Positions 1-6,851 of a DNA stretch of 6,897 nucleotides are shown here, piece after piece. The DNA comes from Oscillospiraceae bacterium. Its GTDB lineage: Bacteria > Bacillota > Clostridia > Oscillospirales > Acutalibacteraceae. The notes below the pieces were generated by a model. That model worked only from the letters and a program-made list of their open reading frames with translations. It ran no database searches and was not told the DNA's origin. Made by a program: the position numbers and the translations under genes. How positions within the stretch are numbered: the stretch's first letter is position 1; each line of letters begins with the position of its first letter. Where the stretch lies: assembly GCA_902766855.1 (NCBI GenBank), contig CACXFE010000139.1, positions 1 through 6,897 on the forward strand, given 5' to 3'.

Positions 1-1
1 G

Positions 2-3000
2 GCTTCAAATCTGTTGGAAGACGGATATTTGCTGTTAGGCAAAAAGGCGCGGCAAAACGATAACCCCGCGGATATGGGAACAAAGCCGTATGTCAACGGC
101 GCCATCTATATCAAACTGAATGCTTCTCTTGAAGAAAAAGCCAATACCATGTATGCCGTCAAGATCGACTATTTCGGCGGCGGCATCGGGGTTGACGGCG
201 GCTCCTATATTGATTTACGGTATAATAACACCGCGAACAATACCAATTCCAATATGCGGAAAACCTATGGCGCCACCTATAACAGTGGGGAAGACCAGTC
301 ACTGTATTATCTGGTATCCAATGCCAACTTTAATGAAACGATCAACGGCAGCACCTGCGGCGCGGATTTCCGGCTGGAAACCTGGTGCGGCAACGGTGAC
401 ACTACCGGCGCACAGTTGAAGATCAAAAAGATTTCCGTTGTAAAATATGAAAAAACACCGACCGACCCTGCTCTGCTTTTTGCAGATGCCGAAGCGGACG
501 ATGTGCCGGAAGACACGGTTTTTATTGATCCGAACGCCGGTGTCAATTACGGCTTGACTTATGATAACGGCACAAAAATCGTAAAAATCATTGATAAGGA
601 AGGAAAAGAGCATTACGCGGCGCAATCGGTAGACTATCTTACCTTTAAAATCAGTGACGCCGATGTGAAAGCGGCACAAAAGGTAACCCTTTCCATCAGT
701 TATTGGGATATCGGCACACGCGGATTTTCTGTTCAGTATAATGCCGAAACGCCCGATCCGCTTCCCCCCAATACAGCGGAAAGTTATTATACCTATTATT
801 CAACTTCTTCCTTTGATATGTATGATTCCAAAGAACTGCTGACATTGGATATTCCAATCGAAAATGCAGCGTTCACCGGCAAGCAAAACGGCGGCGCGGA
901 TTTCCGTTTAAGGACCATGTATATCCCCGATTTTTACATTGAGAGAGTAGCGTTAAAAATCGGCGTAGTGGATGTTACGGAATATGAGCCGGTTGATTTC
1001 CCGGAGATGACTGAAACCAACAATTTCAAGGATAAATCCATCGTTGGTTATCAGGCGTGGTTCCAGGCAAGCGACAGCAAAACCGGCGGTTGGAATCACT
1101 GGAATTCCGGCGCAGCGCCGGAGGGCGGCCAGCAAACTTTTGATATTTACCCGGATGTTTCGGATTATCCCGATAGTATTCTTCATCAAACCGGTTATGC
1201 CGATCTTCTGAACGGGCAACCCGCCGTGTTATACGACGGAACCACCGAAGAAGCCATTGACGCGCAGGTAAAATGGATGCAGGAATACGGGATCGACGGT
1301 TTTGCGGTATCCAGATTCTATGCCGGCACCAGTTCTGTGGAAATCAAAGCGCGCAATAAACTGGATTACATGAAAGAGGCCGCCGAAAAATATAACAGAC
1401 TCTTTTATATGGGCTATGATATGTCTGGTATCGGCGGTAACGGAGCAGCCGGAATCAAGCGTTTGGAATCGGATTTTGTGCTGAATGTGGAAAAGAAATA
1501 TGTGCCTTCTCCCAACTATGCCCAGATCGACGGAAAACCTGTGGTCAGTTTGTGGGGATTCCAGGGATCGGAATTTAACCGCTACCCGAACACCGAAAAT
1601 GCGCTTTCTCTGATCAAATGGTTCCATGACAGAGGGTATTATGTCATCGGCGGTTGCCCGGATAACAACTGGGCACGGGATGACTCGGATTATGCGGAAG
1701 TATACCGCCAGATCGACATGATCACACCGTGGACAGTCGGGCGTTACGGCATGGGAAATGCTAAAGATTACCTGACGGATAAATATAAGCAGGATCGAGA
1801 GTATATTGATGCGTTCAACGCCAAAAATCCACACAATCCGAAATCGTATATGACCACGATTTTCCCCGGCTTCTCCTGGGCGAACTGGGCCACAGGGCCG
1901 AACAACGGTATTGCACGCTATGCCGGTGAATTTATGTGGCTGCAAGCAAGGCTGGCGGCACAATACGGCTTCACTTCCTCCTTTATTGCGATGTTCGATG
2001 AATATGACGAAGGTACTTCCATCGCTAAAATGGCGGAGGATTCCATGAGCATCCCGGCGGATCAATATTTCGTGACCGGCGCGGTAGACGGTAAATGGGT
2101 TTCTTCTGATTTCTATCTGCGTCTTACAGGGGCGGTAAGCAAACTGTTAAGAGGGGAAATCAGTGATTCCGAAACTGTACCGATCGATCACGCAACAGGC
2201 CCCGTTTATTGGCGAAACGGTTTTGAACGCCGCTATATCAATTACAAAACAACTTCCGGCCAATTTGTTACGGCGCTTGCCAATATCGATGTTTGCGTGC
2301 CGAACGGTGAAATCCTCAGTTATATCGGTATTGACGATATGAATACCTTTGATATTGCGGAAGATCCTTACGGCGATGGCTATACCACGACCGGCGAGTA
2401 TGCTTTCCACATTGACGGAATCGCACTTCCGAGCGGCGGCGAAAGTTGCTTCTACTACAAGATCGCCGATACAGAGATCCCGGTGAAAAAGAATATGGTT
2501 TTGCAGTATCAACTGCGCGCCGAAAATGAGTTGGGCGGTCATGTCTTTACCGATCTGGTATTTGATAACGGTAAAAAACTCAGCGAAATAAACGGCGCGG
2601 ACGCCATGAAGGCGGAAAAGGGCGTGATCGGCGAGTGGATGACACTCACGCAAACCATTCCTTCTTCCATGGTGGGAAGCAAAATCAAATCGGTAATCAT
2701 CGCTTACGATTATGCGTATCCGGGCCAGTTCGACGCTTATCTTGACGATATGGTGATTCAAGTCGGCGAGGTCAGCGAAAACGAATTGGCACAAGTGATC
2801 AAGGAAGCACAATCGCTGATCAGCGGCAATCGTGCCGACTATTTCACAGCCGCTTCCGTAAAGGCTTTGAGCGAGGCAATCAAGAAGGCGAATTCCGCTT
2901 CCGACAAAACGGCAGTCAAAGCGGCATACAATGCCTTGATCAATGCCATGAACGCACTGGTTGCCGTTCCGCGCAAGATCCCGGGGGAGGAACCGGTTGC

Positions 3001-3289
3001 CGCCCCTGTTACAGAAAATCAAACGCCGACCGATCAAAACGACCGGACAGCGCAAACCGTGACAGAAGAAAAGACGGAGAAGCCGTCCGAAGAGCCGACC
3101 GAACTGTCTAACGCAGAGAACACCGAACCTGAAACACAGGTGAAAAAAGTGATCAAAAAAGTGATAAAACCGGCAAAGCAAAACAACTTACTCTGGATCA
3201 TTTTAATTGCCGCCATTATCACCGCGCTTGCACTTTTCGCCATGATGCTGTTTGCCGCCGCCAAACGCAAAAAGGAGAAAGAAACCTAA
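2..3289 (+). CDS. Surface-anchored GH71/GH99-like glycoside hydrolase, 5' partial
   Basis: Residues are counted from the TTG at 14. The frame is open to the window edge, so the true start and any signal peptide lie upstream and this TTG is probably internal. Two beta-rich modules come first (about 1-148 and 170-327), sharing the string GADFRL at 116 and 294. The catalytic domain (about 336-700) has VGYQAWF (344), GWNHW (359), YGIDGFAVSRF (425) and FDEYDEGT. In the last, E663 and E666 have the E-x-x-E spacing of the two catalytic glutamates of GH99. A beta-rich domain follows (about 705-920), then a FIVAR-like helical module (921-985), a Pro/Thr/Glu linker, a basic KKVIKKVIK stretch, a membrane helix (about 1059-1083) and the tail KRKKEKET. 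There is no LPXTG motif, so the protein is probably held on the outer face of the membrane by its helix. Endo-acting cleavage of a mannose-containing glycan is a guess; this GH71/99-like branch is poorly characterised. It is translationally coupled to the downstream GH130 gene. Confidence 0.82.
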   Translation, partial: ASNLLEDGYLLLGKKARQNDNPADMGTKPYVNGAIYIKLNASLEEKANTMYAVKIDYFGGGIGVDGGSYIDLRYNNTANNTNSNMRKTYGATYNSGEDQSLYYLVSNANFNETINGSTCGADFRLETWCGNGDTTGAQLKIKKISVVKYEKTPTDPALLFADAEADDVPEDTVFIDPNAGVNYGLTYDNGTKIVKIIDKEGKEHYAAQSVDYLTFKISDADVKAAQKVTLSISYWDIGTRGFSVQYNAETPDPLPPNTAESYYTYYSTSSFDMYDSKELLTLDIPIENAAFTGKQNGGADFRLRTMYIPDFYIERVALKIGVVDVTEYEPVDFPEMTETNNFKDKSIVGYQAWFQASDSKTGGWNHWNSGAAPEGGQQTFDIYPDVSDYPDSILHQTGYADLLNGQPAVLYDGTTEEAIDAQVKWMQEYGIDGFAVSRFYAGTSSVEIKARNKLDYMKEAAEKYNRLFYMGYDMSGIGGNGAAGIKRLESDFVLNVEKKYVPSPNYAQIDGKPVVSLWGFQGSEFNRYPNTENALSLIKWFHDRGYYVIGGCPDNNWARDDSDYAEVYRQIDMITPWTVGRYGMGNAKDYLTDKYKQDREYIDAFNAKNPHNPKSYMTTIFPGFSWANWATGPNNGIARYAGEFMWLQARLAAQYGFTSSFIAMFDEYDEGTSIAKMAEDSMSIPADQYFVTGAVDGKWVSSDFYLRLTGAVSKLLRGEISDSETVPIDHATGPVYWRNGFERRYINYKTTSGQFVTALANIDVCVPNGEILSYIGIDDMNTFDIAEDPYGDGYTTTGEYAFHIDGIALPSGGESCFYYKIADTEIPVKKNMVLQYQLRAENELGGHVFTDLVFDNGKKLSEINGADAMKAEKGVIGEWMTLTQTIPSSMVGSKIKSVIIAYDYAYPGQFDAYLDDMVIQVGEVSENELAQVIKEAQSLISGNRADYFTAASVKALSEAIKKANSASDKTAVKAAYNALINAMNALVAVPRKIPGEEPVAAPVTENQTPTDQNDRTAQTVTEEKTEKPSEEPTELSNAENTEPETQVKKVIKKVIKPAKQNNLLWIILIAAIITALALFAMMLFAAAKRKKEKET
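3272..3277 (+). promoter_or_regulatory. Ribosome binding site of the GH130 gene
   Basis: AAGGAG lies inside the last codons of the upstream gene, 11 bases before the ATG at 3289. It supports that start and the TAATG stop/start overlap, which implies coupled translation from one mRNA. Confidence 0.75.
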
Positions 3290-4254
3290 TGCTTCGATCC
3301 GCAAAGGAAATTAAAAAGTTTCTTAGGCCGATTTTGACCTACAAGGATATTCCTTATGAGGCGGCGCTGATTTTTAATGCCGGCGTTGCCAAGGTCGGCG
3401 GGCAGTATGTGATGCTTTTTCGCAACGATTACGGCGATTATCAAAAGCAACAGTTAAAAGGCACCAATTTGGGGCTTGCCACCAGTGAAGACGGGATTCA
3501 TTGGAAAGCGAACGCCGCTCCGTGTTTTGCCATACAGAATGAAGAAATTCACAGAATGTATGATCCGCGTATCACCGTGATCAATGGGACGGTATACATC
3601 TGCTTTGCACTGGATACCAAGCACGGTGTGCGCGGCGGGATCGCACGGGTGAAGGAAGATTTTTCCGGGTTGGATATTCTTTCGGTCAGCGCGCCGGACA
3701 ATCGGAATATGGTGTTGTTCCCGGAAAAAATCGACGGGAAATATGTTCGCCTTGAACGGCCGATGCCCGTTTATTCGCGCGGGAAAGATCGCTTTGATAT
3801 CTGGCTTTCCAAATCACCTGATTTGAAATACTGGGGCGAAACCGAGTTGGTTTTAGGCGTGGAAGATGTACCGTTTGCCAATGATAAGATCGGCCCCGCG
3901 GCTCCGCCTGTGAAAACCCGGTATGGATGGCTTACTACTTTTCATGCCGTGGAGCGTGACGATTCGCGCGGAAAACACGGGTGGGAACCTTCCTGGAAGA
4001 AAATCTATTATGCGGGCATCATGTTATTGGATTTAAAGGAACCTTCCAAAGTGATGGGGCTTTGTAAAACGCCTTTGATTGCGCCGGAACTTCCCCATGA
4101 AACCGAAACCGGTTTTCGAACCGATGTGATTTTTCCAGGCGGAATGATTTTAGAGGATGACGGCGAGGTAAAAATCTACTACGGGGCTTCGGATACAGTG
4201 GAATGCCTTGCCACCGCACAGGTTGATGATTTGGTACGGTTGTGCCTGCCGTAA
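3289..4254 (+). CDS. GH130 family beta-mannoside phosphorylase or beta-mannosidase
   Basis: This 321-residue protein has the five-bladed propeller signature of glycoside hydrolase family 130. Landmarks are RMYDPRIT, whose D92 is the predicted general acid, NRNMVLFPEKIDGKYVRLERP, DIWLSKSPDLKYWG, KIGPAAPPVKT, WLTTFHAV and IFPGGMILEDDGEVKIYYGASD. Length is normal for the compact GH130 enzymes and there is no signal peptide or membrane segment, so it should be cytoplasmic. Known members cleave beta-mannosides (Man-beta-1,4-Glc, Man-beta-1,4-GlcNAc, mannooligosaccharides or beta-1,2-mannosides), mostly with phosphate to release mannose 1-phosphate; some are hydrolases. R139, R157, K200 and H219 sit in conserved segments that could form the phosphate site, which favours a phosphorylase, but the exact substrate cannot be read here. 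The start overlaps the stop of the surface hydrolase gene by one base, so the two are co-transcribed. It is the last gene of the unit and faces the araC gene. Confidence 0.88.
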   Translation: MLRSAKEIKKFLRPILTYKDIPYEAALIFNAGVAKVGGQYVMLFRNDYGDYQKQQLKGTNLGLATSEDGIHWKANAAPCFAIQNEEIHRMYDPRITVINGTVYICFALDTKHGVRGGIARVKEDFSGLDILSVSAPDNRNMVLFPEKIDGKYVRLERPMPVYSRGKDRFDIWLSKSPDLKYWGETELVLGVEDVPFANDKIGPAAPPVKTRYGWLTTFHAVERDDSRGKHGWEPSWKKIYYAGIMLLDLKEPSKVMGLCKTPLIAPELPHETETGFRTDVIFPGGMILEDDGEVKIYYGASDTVECLATAQVDDLVRLCLP

Positions 4255-4264
4255 AATATCAGCA

Positions 4265-4278
4265 GGGGATATAGCCCC
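4265..4278. repeat. Small GC hairpin with a 12-base match to the xylA terminator
   Basis: GGGG-ATATAG-CCCC can form a 4-bp hairpin just after the GH130 stop. Its first 12 bases (GGGGATATAGCC) recur exactly at 6798-6809 as the 3' arm of the xylA terminator. It lacks a T-tract, so it is not a terminator by itself. It may be a remnant of one, or chance. Confidence 0.3.
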
Positions 4279-4292
4279 GGCCGAATGATGCC

Positions 4293-4328
4293 AAAAAACG
4301 AAATGCGGCAATCCGCCGCATTTCGTTT
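4293..4328 (-). terminator. Intrinsic terminator between convergent genes
   Basis: A perfect 14-bp stem (4296-4309 with 4315-4328) encloses a 5-base loop, AATCC. Read on the minus strand the hairpin ends in a run of six T (complement of 4293-4298), a good intrinsic terminator about 30 bases after the araC stop. On the plus strand only TTT then AAAA follows, so termination of the GH130 transcript is possible but weaker. It is likely shared by both genes. Confidence 0.85.
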
Positions 4329-4358
4329 AAAATGGAAAGTATGAGTTCTTCTTAAAGG

Positions 4359-5219
4359 CTAATTTGTCGTTTCATGATTTTTGATGCGCGTATCATTCCA
4401 GACATAATGATTGACCCGCACCTCATGCGGCGTTGTACCGGTGATTTCTTTATACACTCTGTTAAAATTGCGCAGACTTCCGTAACCGCATTCCATGGAA
4501 ATTTCCGTGATGCTTTTTGTGTTCTCTTTCAGCATTCTTTCGGCTTTCAAGATACGGCGGCGGTTGATATATTCTGTCAGCGTGTAGCCGGAATATGTTT
4601 TGAAACAACGGCTGAAATAACAGGCGCTGATCCCGATGTGATCGGCAATCATTTCCAAACTCAATTCATTGTCGCAATAATGCGCGTCAATATACTCAAA
4701 GGCATTCCGCATATAATCGTACATATTCAGTTTAATTTGCTGCGTGCCGGATTCATAGGTCAGTTTTGTTAAAAGATGACCGAGCAGCGCCATTGCATAC
4801 CCATGGAAGATCAGAGAATAGATCTCGTCTTTCGGTTCTTTGGCGTTGCAGTAATTCTTGAAGATAATATCCACTATTTCTTTTACTTTTTCATCCAGTT
4901 GTTCCGCTTTGATCAAATGGGTTTTCAGTTGATTGTTTTGGAGCAACTTGCTGGAATTTTCAATGAAAGACGGCGTGATCATGATAAACAGGGATCTGCC
5001 GGTCGAATTAAAATAACTGTGAATATCATTGATGCCGCAAAGAAGAATATCTCCTTCTTGCAACCTGAAATTTTCCCCGTTGATCTGGGCTTCCAGCGTC
5101 CCGGTCAATACACACACGATTTCAAGTTGTGTATGCCAGTGGGGTGCAAATTCAAAATTACTGTCACTCCAAGCATGGATCTTTAAATTTTCATGCGGAT
5201 GTTCGCGGTAAATATGCAT
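4359..5219 (-). CDS. AraC-family transcriptional regulator with cupin sensor domain
   Basis: This 286-residue protein has an N-terminal cupin-like domain (about 20-85, with HWHTQLEIVCVLTG and EGDILLCGINDIHSYF), which in this family binds a sugar or similar effector. A helical linker follows (about 100-165). The C-terminal AraC DNA-binding domain carries two helix-turn-helix units, LSLEMIADHIGISACYFSRCF (187-206) and SITEISMECGYGSLRNFNRVY (236-256). The family hallmark CGYGSLRNFNRVYKEITGTTP is close to the usual CGF-S-FSR-FK-GTP pattern. Size and layout match the family, and no signal or membrane segment is seen. The ATG at 5219 has AAGGAGG six bases upstream. It is divergent from xylA with a 225-bp shared control region, so it probably regulates xylA, its own gene, or both. 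Xylose or a related pentose is the obvious effector guess, but AraC proteins may act on distant genes and the nearby glycosidase unit could also be a target. Confidence 0.92.
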   Translation of the reverse strand: MHIYREHPHENLKIHAWSDSNFEFAPHWHTQLEIVCVLTGTLEAQINGENFRLQEGDILLCGINDIHSYFNSTGRSLFIMITPSFIENSSKLLQNNQLKTHLIKAEQLDEKVKEIVDIIFKNYCNAKEPKDEIYSLIFHGYAMALLGHLLTKLTYESGTQQIKLNMYDYMRNAFEYIDAHYCDNELSLEMIADHIGISACYFSRCFKTYSGYTLTEYINRRRILKAERMLKENTKSITEISMECGYGSLRNFNRVYKEITGTTPHEVRVNHYVWNDTRIKNHETTN

Positions 5220-5225
5220 ACCAAA

Positions 5226-5232
5226 CCTCCTT
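5226..5232 (-). promoter_or_regulatory. Ribosome binding site of the araC-family gene
   Basis: Minus-strand AAGGAGG, fully complementary to the 16S rRNA tail, ends six bases before the ATG at 5219 and fixes that start. Confidence 0.85.
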
Positions 5233-5329
5233 AATAAAGAACAAAAAATGACCGATCCAATCAGAAGAAAAGAAATATTTTGTTTTCAAATGCGGATTTT
5301 TGAATCAATATCGGAAAGATTCTGCATTT

Positions 5330-5358
5330 ACTATACCATATTTTATTTCATTTTGCAA
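5330..5358 (-). promoter_or_regulatory. Sigma-A type promoter of the araC-family gene
   Basis: On the minus strand, TTGCAA (5358-5353) is followed by a 17-base spacer and TATAGT (5335-5330). Both boxes are close to consensus (4/6 and 5/6) with ideal spacing. Transcription would start near 5323, giving a leader of about 100 bases before the ATG at 5219. The -35 box is the left arm of the dyad at 5351-5372, so a protein bound there should block or alter this promoter. Confidence 0.72.
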
Positions 5359-5372
5359 CTCGTATTGCAAAA
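5351..5372. promoter_or_regulatory. Perfect dyad, candidate operator of the araC-xylA region
   Basis: TTTTGCAA-N6-TTGCAAAA has two perfect 8-bp arms (5351-5358 and 5365-5372) around CTCGTA. Because TTGCAA is itself self-complementary, the site is also a direct repeat of TTGCAA at 12-base steps, roughly one helical turn. That suits the two helix-turn-helix units of an AraC protein as well as a symmetric dimer such as a LacI or ROK repressor. It covers the -35 box of the araC promoter and lies 73 bases before the xylA start. The bound protein is not known. Confidence 0.55.
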
Positions 5373-5444
5373 ATTGTCCTGTTAAAAAATGGCAATCGTA
5401 ATGGTTGTTATCTCAAATCGAAACAATATAAAGGAGCATGTTTT
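5373..5444 (+). promoter_or_regulatory. xylA upstream region without a clear consensus promoter
   Basis: The xylA promoter must lie in the 225-bp gap, but I see no good -35/-10 pair on this strand. A possible extended -10 is TG-T-TAAAAA (5380-5388), and TTGTCC (5374-5379) could serve as a weak -35 with TAATGG (5399-5404) at an over-long 19-base spacing. Poor core elements would fit a promoter that needs an activator, such as the adjacent AraC protein. The xylA ribosome binding site is AAGGAG at 5431-5436, eight bases before the ATG at 5445. Confidence 0.4.
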
Positions 5445-6761
5445 ATGAAAGAGTATTTTCCCACGATCCCGAAAGTGAAATATGAAGGAAGCGCATCGAA
5501 TCAACCGTTTGCCTTCAAGTATTACAATCCGGATGAAATCATTTGCGGAAAACCAATGAGAGAGCATTTGAAATTTGCGCTTTCTTATTGGCATACGCTT
5601 TGCGGCGACGGCACCGATATGTTCGGAAGAGGAACGGCGGATAAAAGTTTCGGGGAAAAAGACCCGATGGAGATCTATCGCCAAAAGGCCTATGCGGCTT
5701 TTGAATTGATGGACAAACTGGATATTGATTATTTTTGCTTTCATGACAGGGATATTGCCCCCGAAGGAAACACTTTAAAGGAAACCAATCAAAATCTTAC
5801 GGAAATAACGGAATTGATTGAGAACCTGATGAAAGAGCATCACAAAAAGGTTTTGTGGGGAACTGCGAACTGCTTCAATCATCCTCGTTATATGCACGGT
5901 GCAGGCACCTCGCCGAATGCCGATGTGTTTGCCTTTGCGGCGGCACAGATTAAAAAGGCCTTGGAAACGACTGTGAAACTTGGCGGCAAAGGCTATGTTT
6001 TTTGGGGCGGCAGAGAAGGGTATGAAACGCTGCTCAATACCGATATGAAGGCCGAGCAGGATCATATGGCGTTTTTGATGCGCCTCGCCGTGGATTACGG
6101 ACGCTCAATCGGGTTTGACGGTGATTTTTATGTGGAACCGAAACCAAAGGAGCCCACCAAACATCAATATGATTTTGACGCGGCAACCGTCCTCGGATTT
6201 TTGCGGAAATATGGCTTGGATCAGGATTTCAAGTTGAATATCGAAGCCAACCATGCCACCCTTGCCGGGCATACTTTCCAGCATGAACTGGCCATTGCGC
6301 GCATCAACGACGCATTCGGCTCGATCGATGCCAACCAAGGTGATTTACTGCTTGGATGGGATACCGATCAGTTCCCGACCAATGTTTATGAAACCGCCCT
6401 TTGTATGTTAGAGGTTTTGAAAGCGGGCGGCTTTACGAACGGCGGATTGAATTTTGACGCTAAGACAAGAAGAGGCTCTTTCACGCCGGAAGACATCGCG
6501 CTTTCTTACATTGCGGGAATGGATTCCTTTGCATTGGGGCTGCGGATCGCTGTTAAACTGATGGAAGACGGGCGGCTTGAAAAATTCGTCAAAGAGCGCT
6601 ATAATAGTTTTGAAAGCGGCATTGGAGCAAAGATTTCCAATCAAACTGCAACTATGGAAGAACTGGAAGAATACGCGATTTCTCTCGGTGAAGTATCCAC
6701 CAATATCAGCGGCAAGCAAGAATATTTGGAAAGTATCATTAACTCCGTCATGTTCGGATAA
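5445..6761 (+). CDS. xylA: Xylose isomerase, class II
   Basis: This enzyme converts D-xylose to D-xylulose in the cytoplasm, the first step of the isomerase route into the pentose phosphate pathway; most members also act on D-glucose. The 438-residue length is that of complete class II enzymes. Active-site features are intact: the FHDRD segment with H100 and D103, the metal ligands E231 (in YVEPKPKEPTKHQYDFD, with K233), E267 and H270 (IEANHATLAGHTFQHE), D295, D306 and D308 (LGWDTDQFPT) and D338 (GGLNFDAKTRR). The WGGREGYETLLNTD segment is also typical. The ATG at 5445 has AAGGAG eight bases upstream. The gene is divergent from an AraC-type regulator, the likely local controller. No xylulokinase gene follows before the terminator at 6772-6814, so xylA seems to be transcribed alone here; xylB must be elsewhere or beyond the right edge. 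Confidence 0.97.
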   Translation: MKEYFPTIPKVKYEGSASNQPFAFKYYNPDEIICGKPMREHLKFALSYWHTLCGDGTDMFGRGTADKSFGEKDPMEIYRQKAYAAFELMDKLDIDYFCFHDRDIAPEGNTLKETNQNLTEITELIENLMKEHHKKVLWGTANCFNHPRYMHGAGTSPNADVFAFAAAQIKKALETTVKLGGKGYVFWGGREGYETLLNTDMKAEQDHMAFLMRLAVDYGRSIGFDGDFYVEPKPKEPTKHQYDFDAATVLGFLRKYGLDQDFKLNIEANHATLAGHTFQHELAIARINDAFGSIDANQGDLLLGWDTDQFPTNVYETALCMLEVLKAGGFTNGGLNFDAKTRRGSFTPEDIALSYIAGMDSFALGLRIAVKLMEDGRLEKFVKERYNSFESGIGAKISNQTATMEELEEYAISLGEVSTNISGKQEYLESIINSVMFG

Positions 6762-6771
6762 AAAAGTTTGG

Positions 6772-6814
6772 AGGCTGTATCTTCGGGAAAATCAACCGGG
6801 GATATAGCCTTTTT
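6772..6814 (+). terminator. Intrinsic terminator of xylA
   Basis: A stem forms between 6773-6786 and 6796-6809: 14 pairs of which three are G-U (6777, 6782, 6783), with an added A-T pair at 6772/6810. The loop is nine bases (6787-6795), followed by TTTTT (6810-6814). It starts 11 bases after the xylA stop. The G-U pairs mean the hairpin is strong only in this strand's RNA. Confidence 0.82.
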
Positions 6815-6827
6815 AAGGAGACCAGCT

Positions 6828-6851
6828 ATGAAAAGTCAAGATAAAAATTAA
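6828..6851 (+). other. Seven-codon ORF with a ribosome binding site, possible leader or gene remnant
   Basis: AAGGAG (6815-6820) sits directly after the T-tract of the xylA terminator, seven bases before an ATG at 6828. The frame reads MKSQDKN and stops at TAA (6849-6851). The signal is as good as those of the real genes here, but the product is too short to recognise. It could be a leader peptide, the broken start of a lost gene, or chance in A-rich DNA. No promoter is visible between the terminator and the ATG, so it would depend on read-through. No other frame continues it within the window. Confidence 0.25.

Noticed and set aside
14..16. TTG as the start codon of the first gene
   Set aside because: The frame stays open to the left edge (in-frame codons from base 2), no signal peptide follows the TTG, and an exported anchored protein needs one. 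The true start is outside the window.
1229..2065. Minus-strand open frame of 278 codons antisense to the catalytic domain
   Set aside because: No recognisable domain; it mirrors the conserved catalytic region of the plus-strand gene.
2147..3181. Long minus-strand open frame of 344 codons antisense to the surface hydrolase gene
   Set aside because: The plus-strand frame encodes recognisable GH71/99-like, FIVAR and membrane segments. The minus frame gives Cys/Arg/Phe-rich sequence without motifs or a ribosome binding site, as expected of a codon-bias shadow.
3034..3270. Minus-strand small membrane-like protein opposite the linker and anchor
   Set aside because: It is the complement of the plus-strand transmembrane and Thr/Glu-rich linker codons, and has no ribosome binding site or independent support.
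5285..5322. Short AT-rich dyads in the araC leader (TTCAAA-N8-TTTGAA and GAATC-N11-GATTC)
   Set aside because: Arms of 5-6 bases in AT-rich DNA are expected by chance, and they overlap each other. Not strong enough to call operators.
5351..5372. Catabolite-response element (CcpA cre site)
   Set aside because: The dyad has a central CG, but its flanks do not fit the TGNAANCGNTNNCA consensus. I found no better cre match in the gap.
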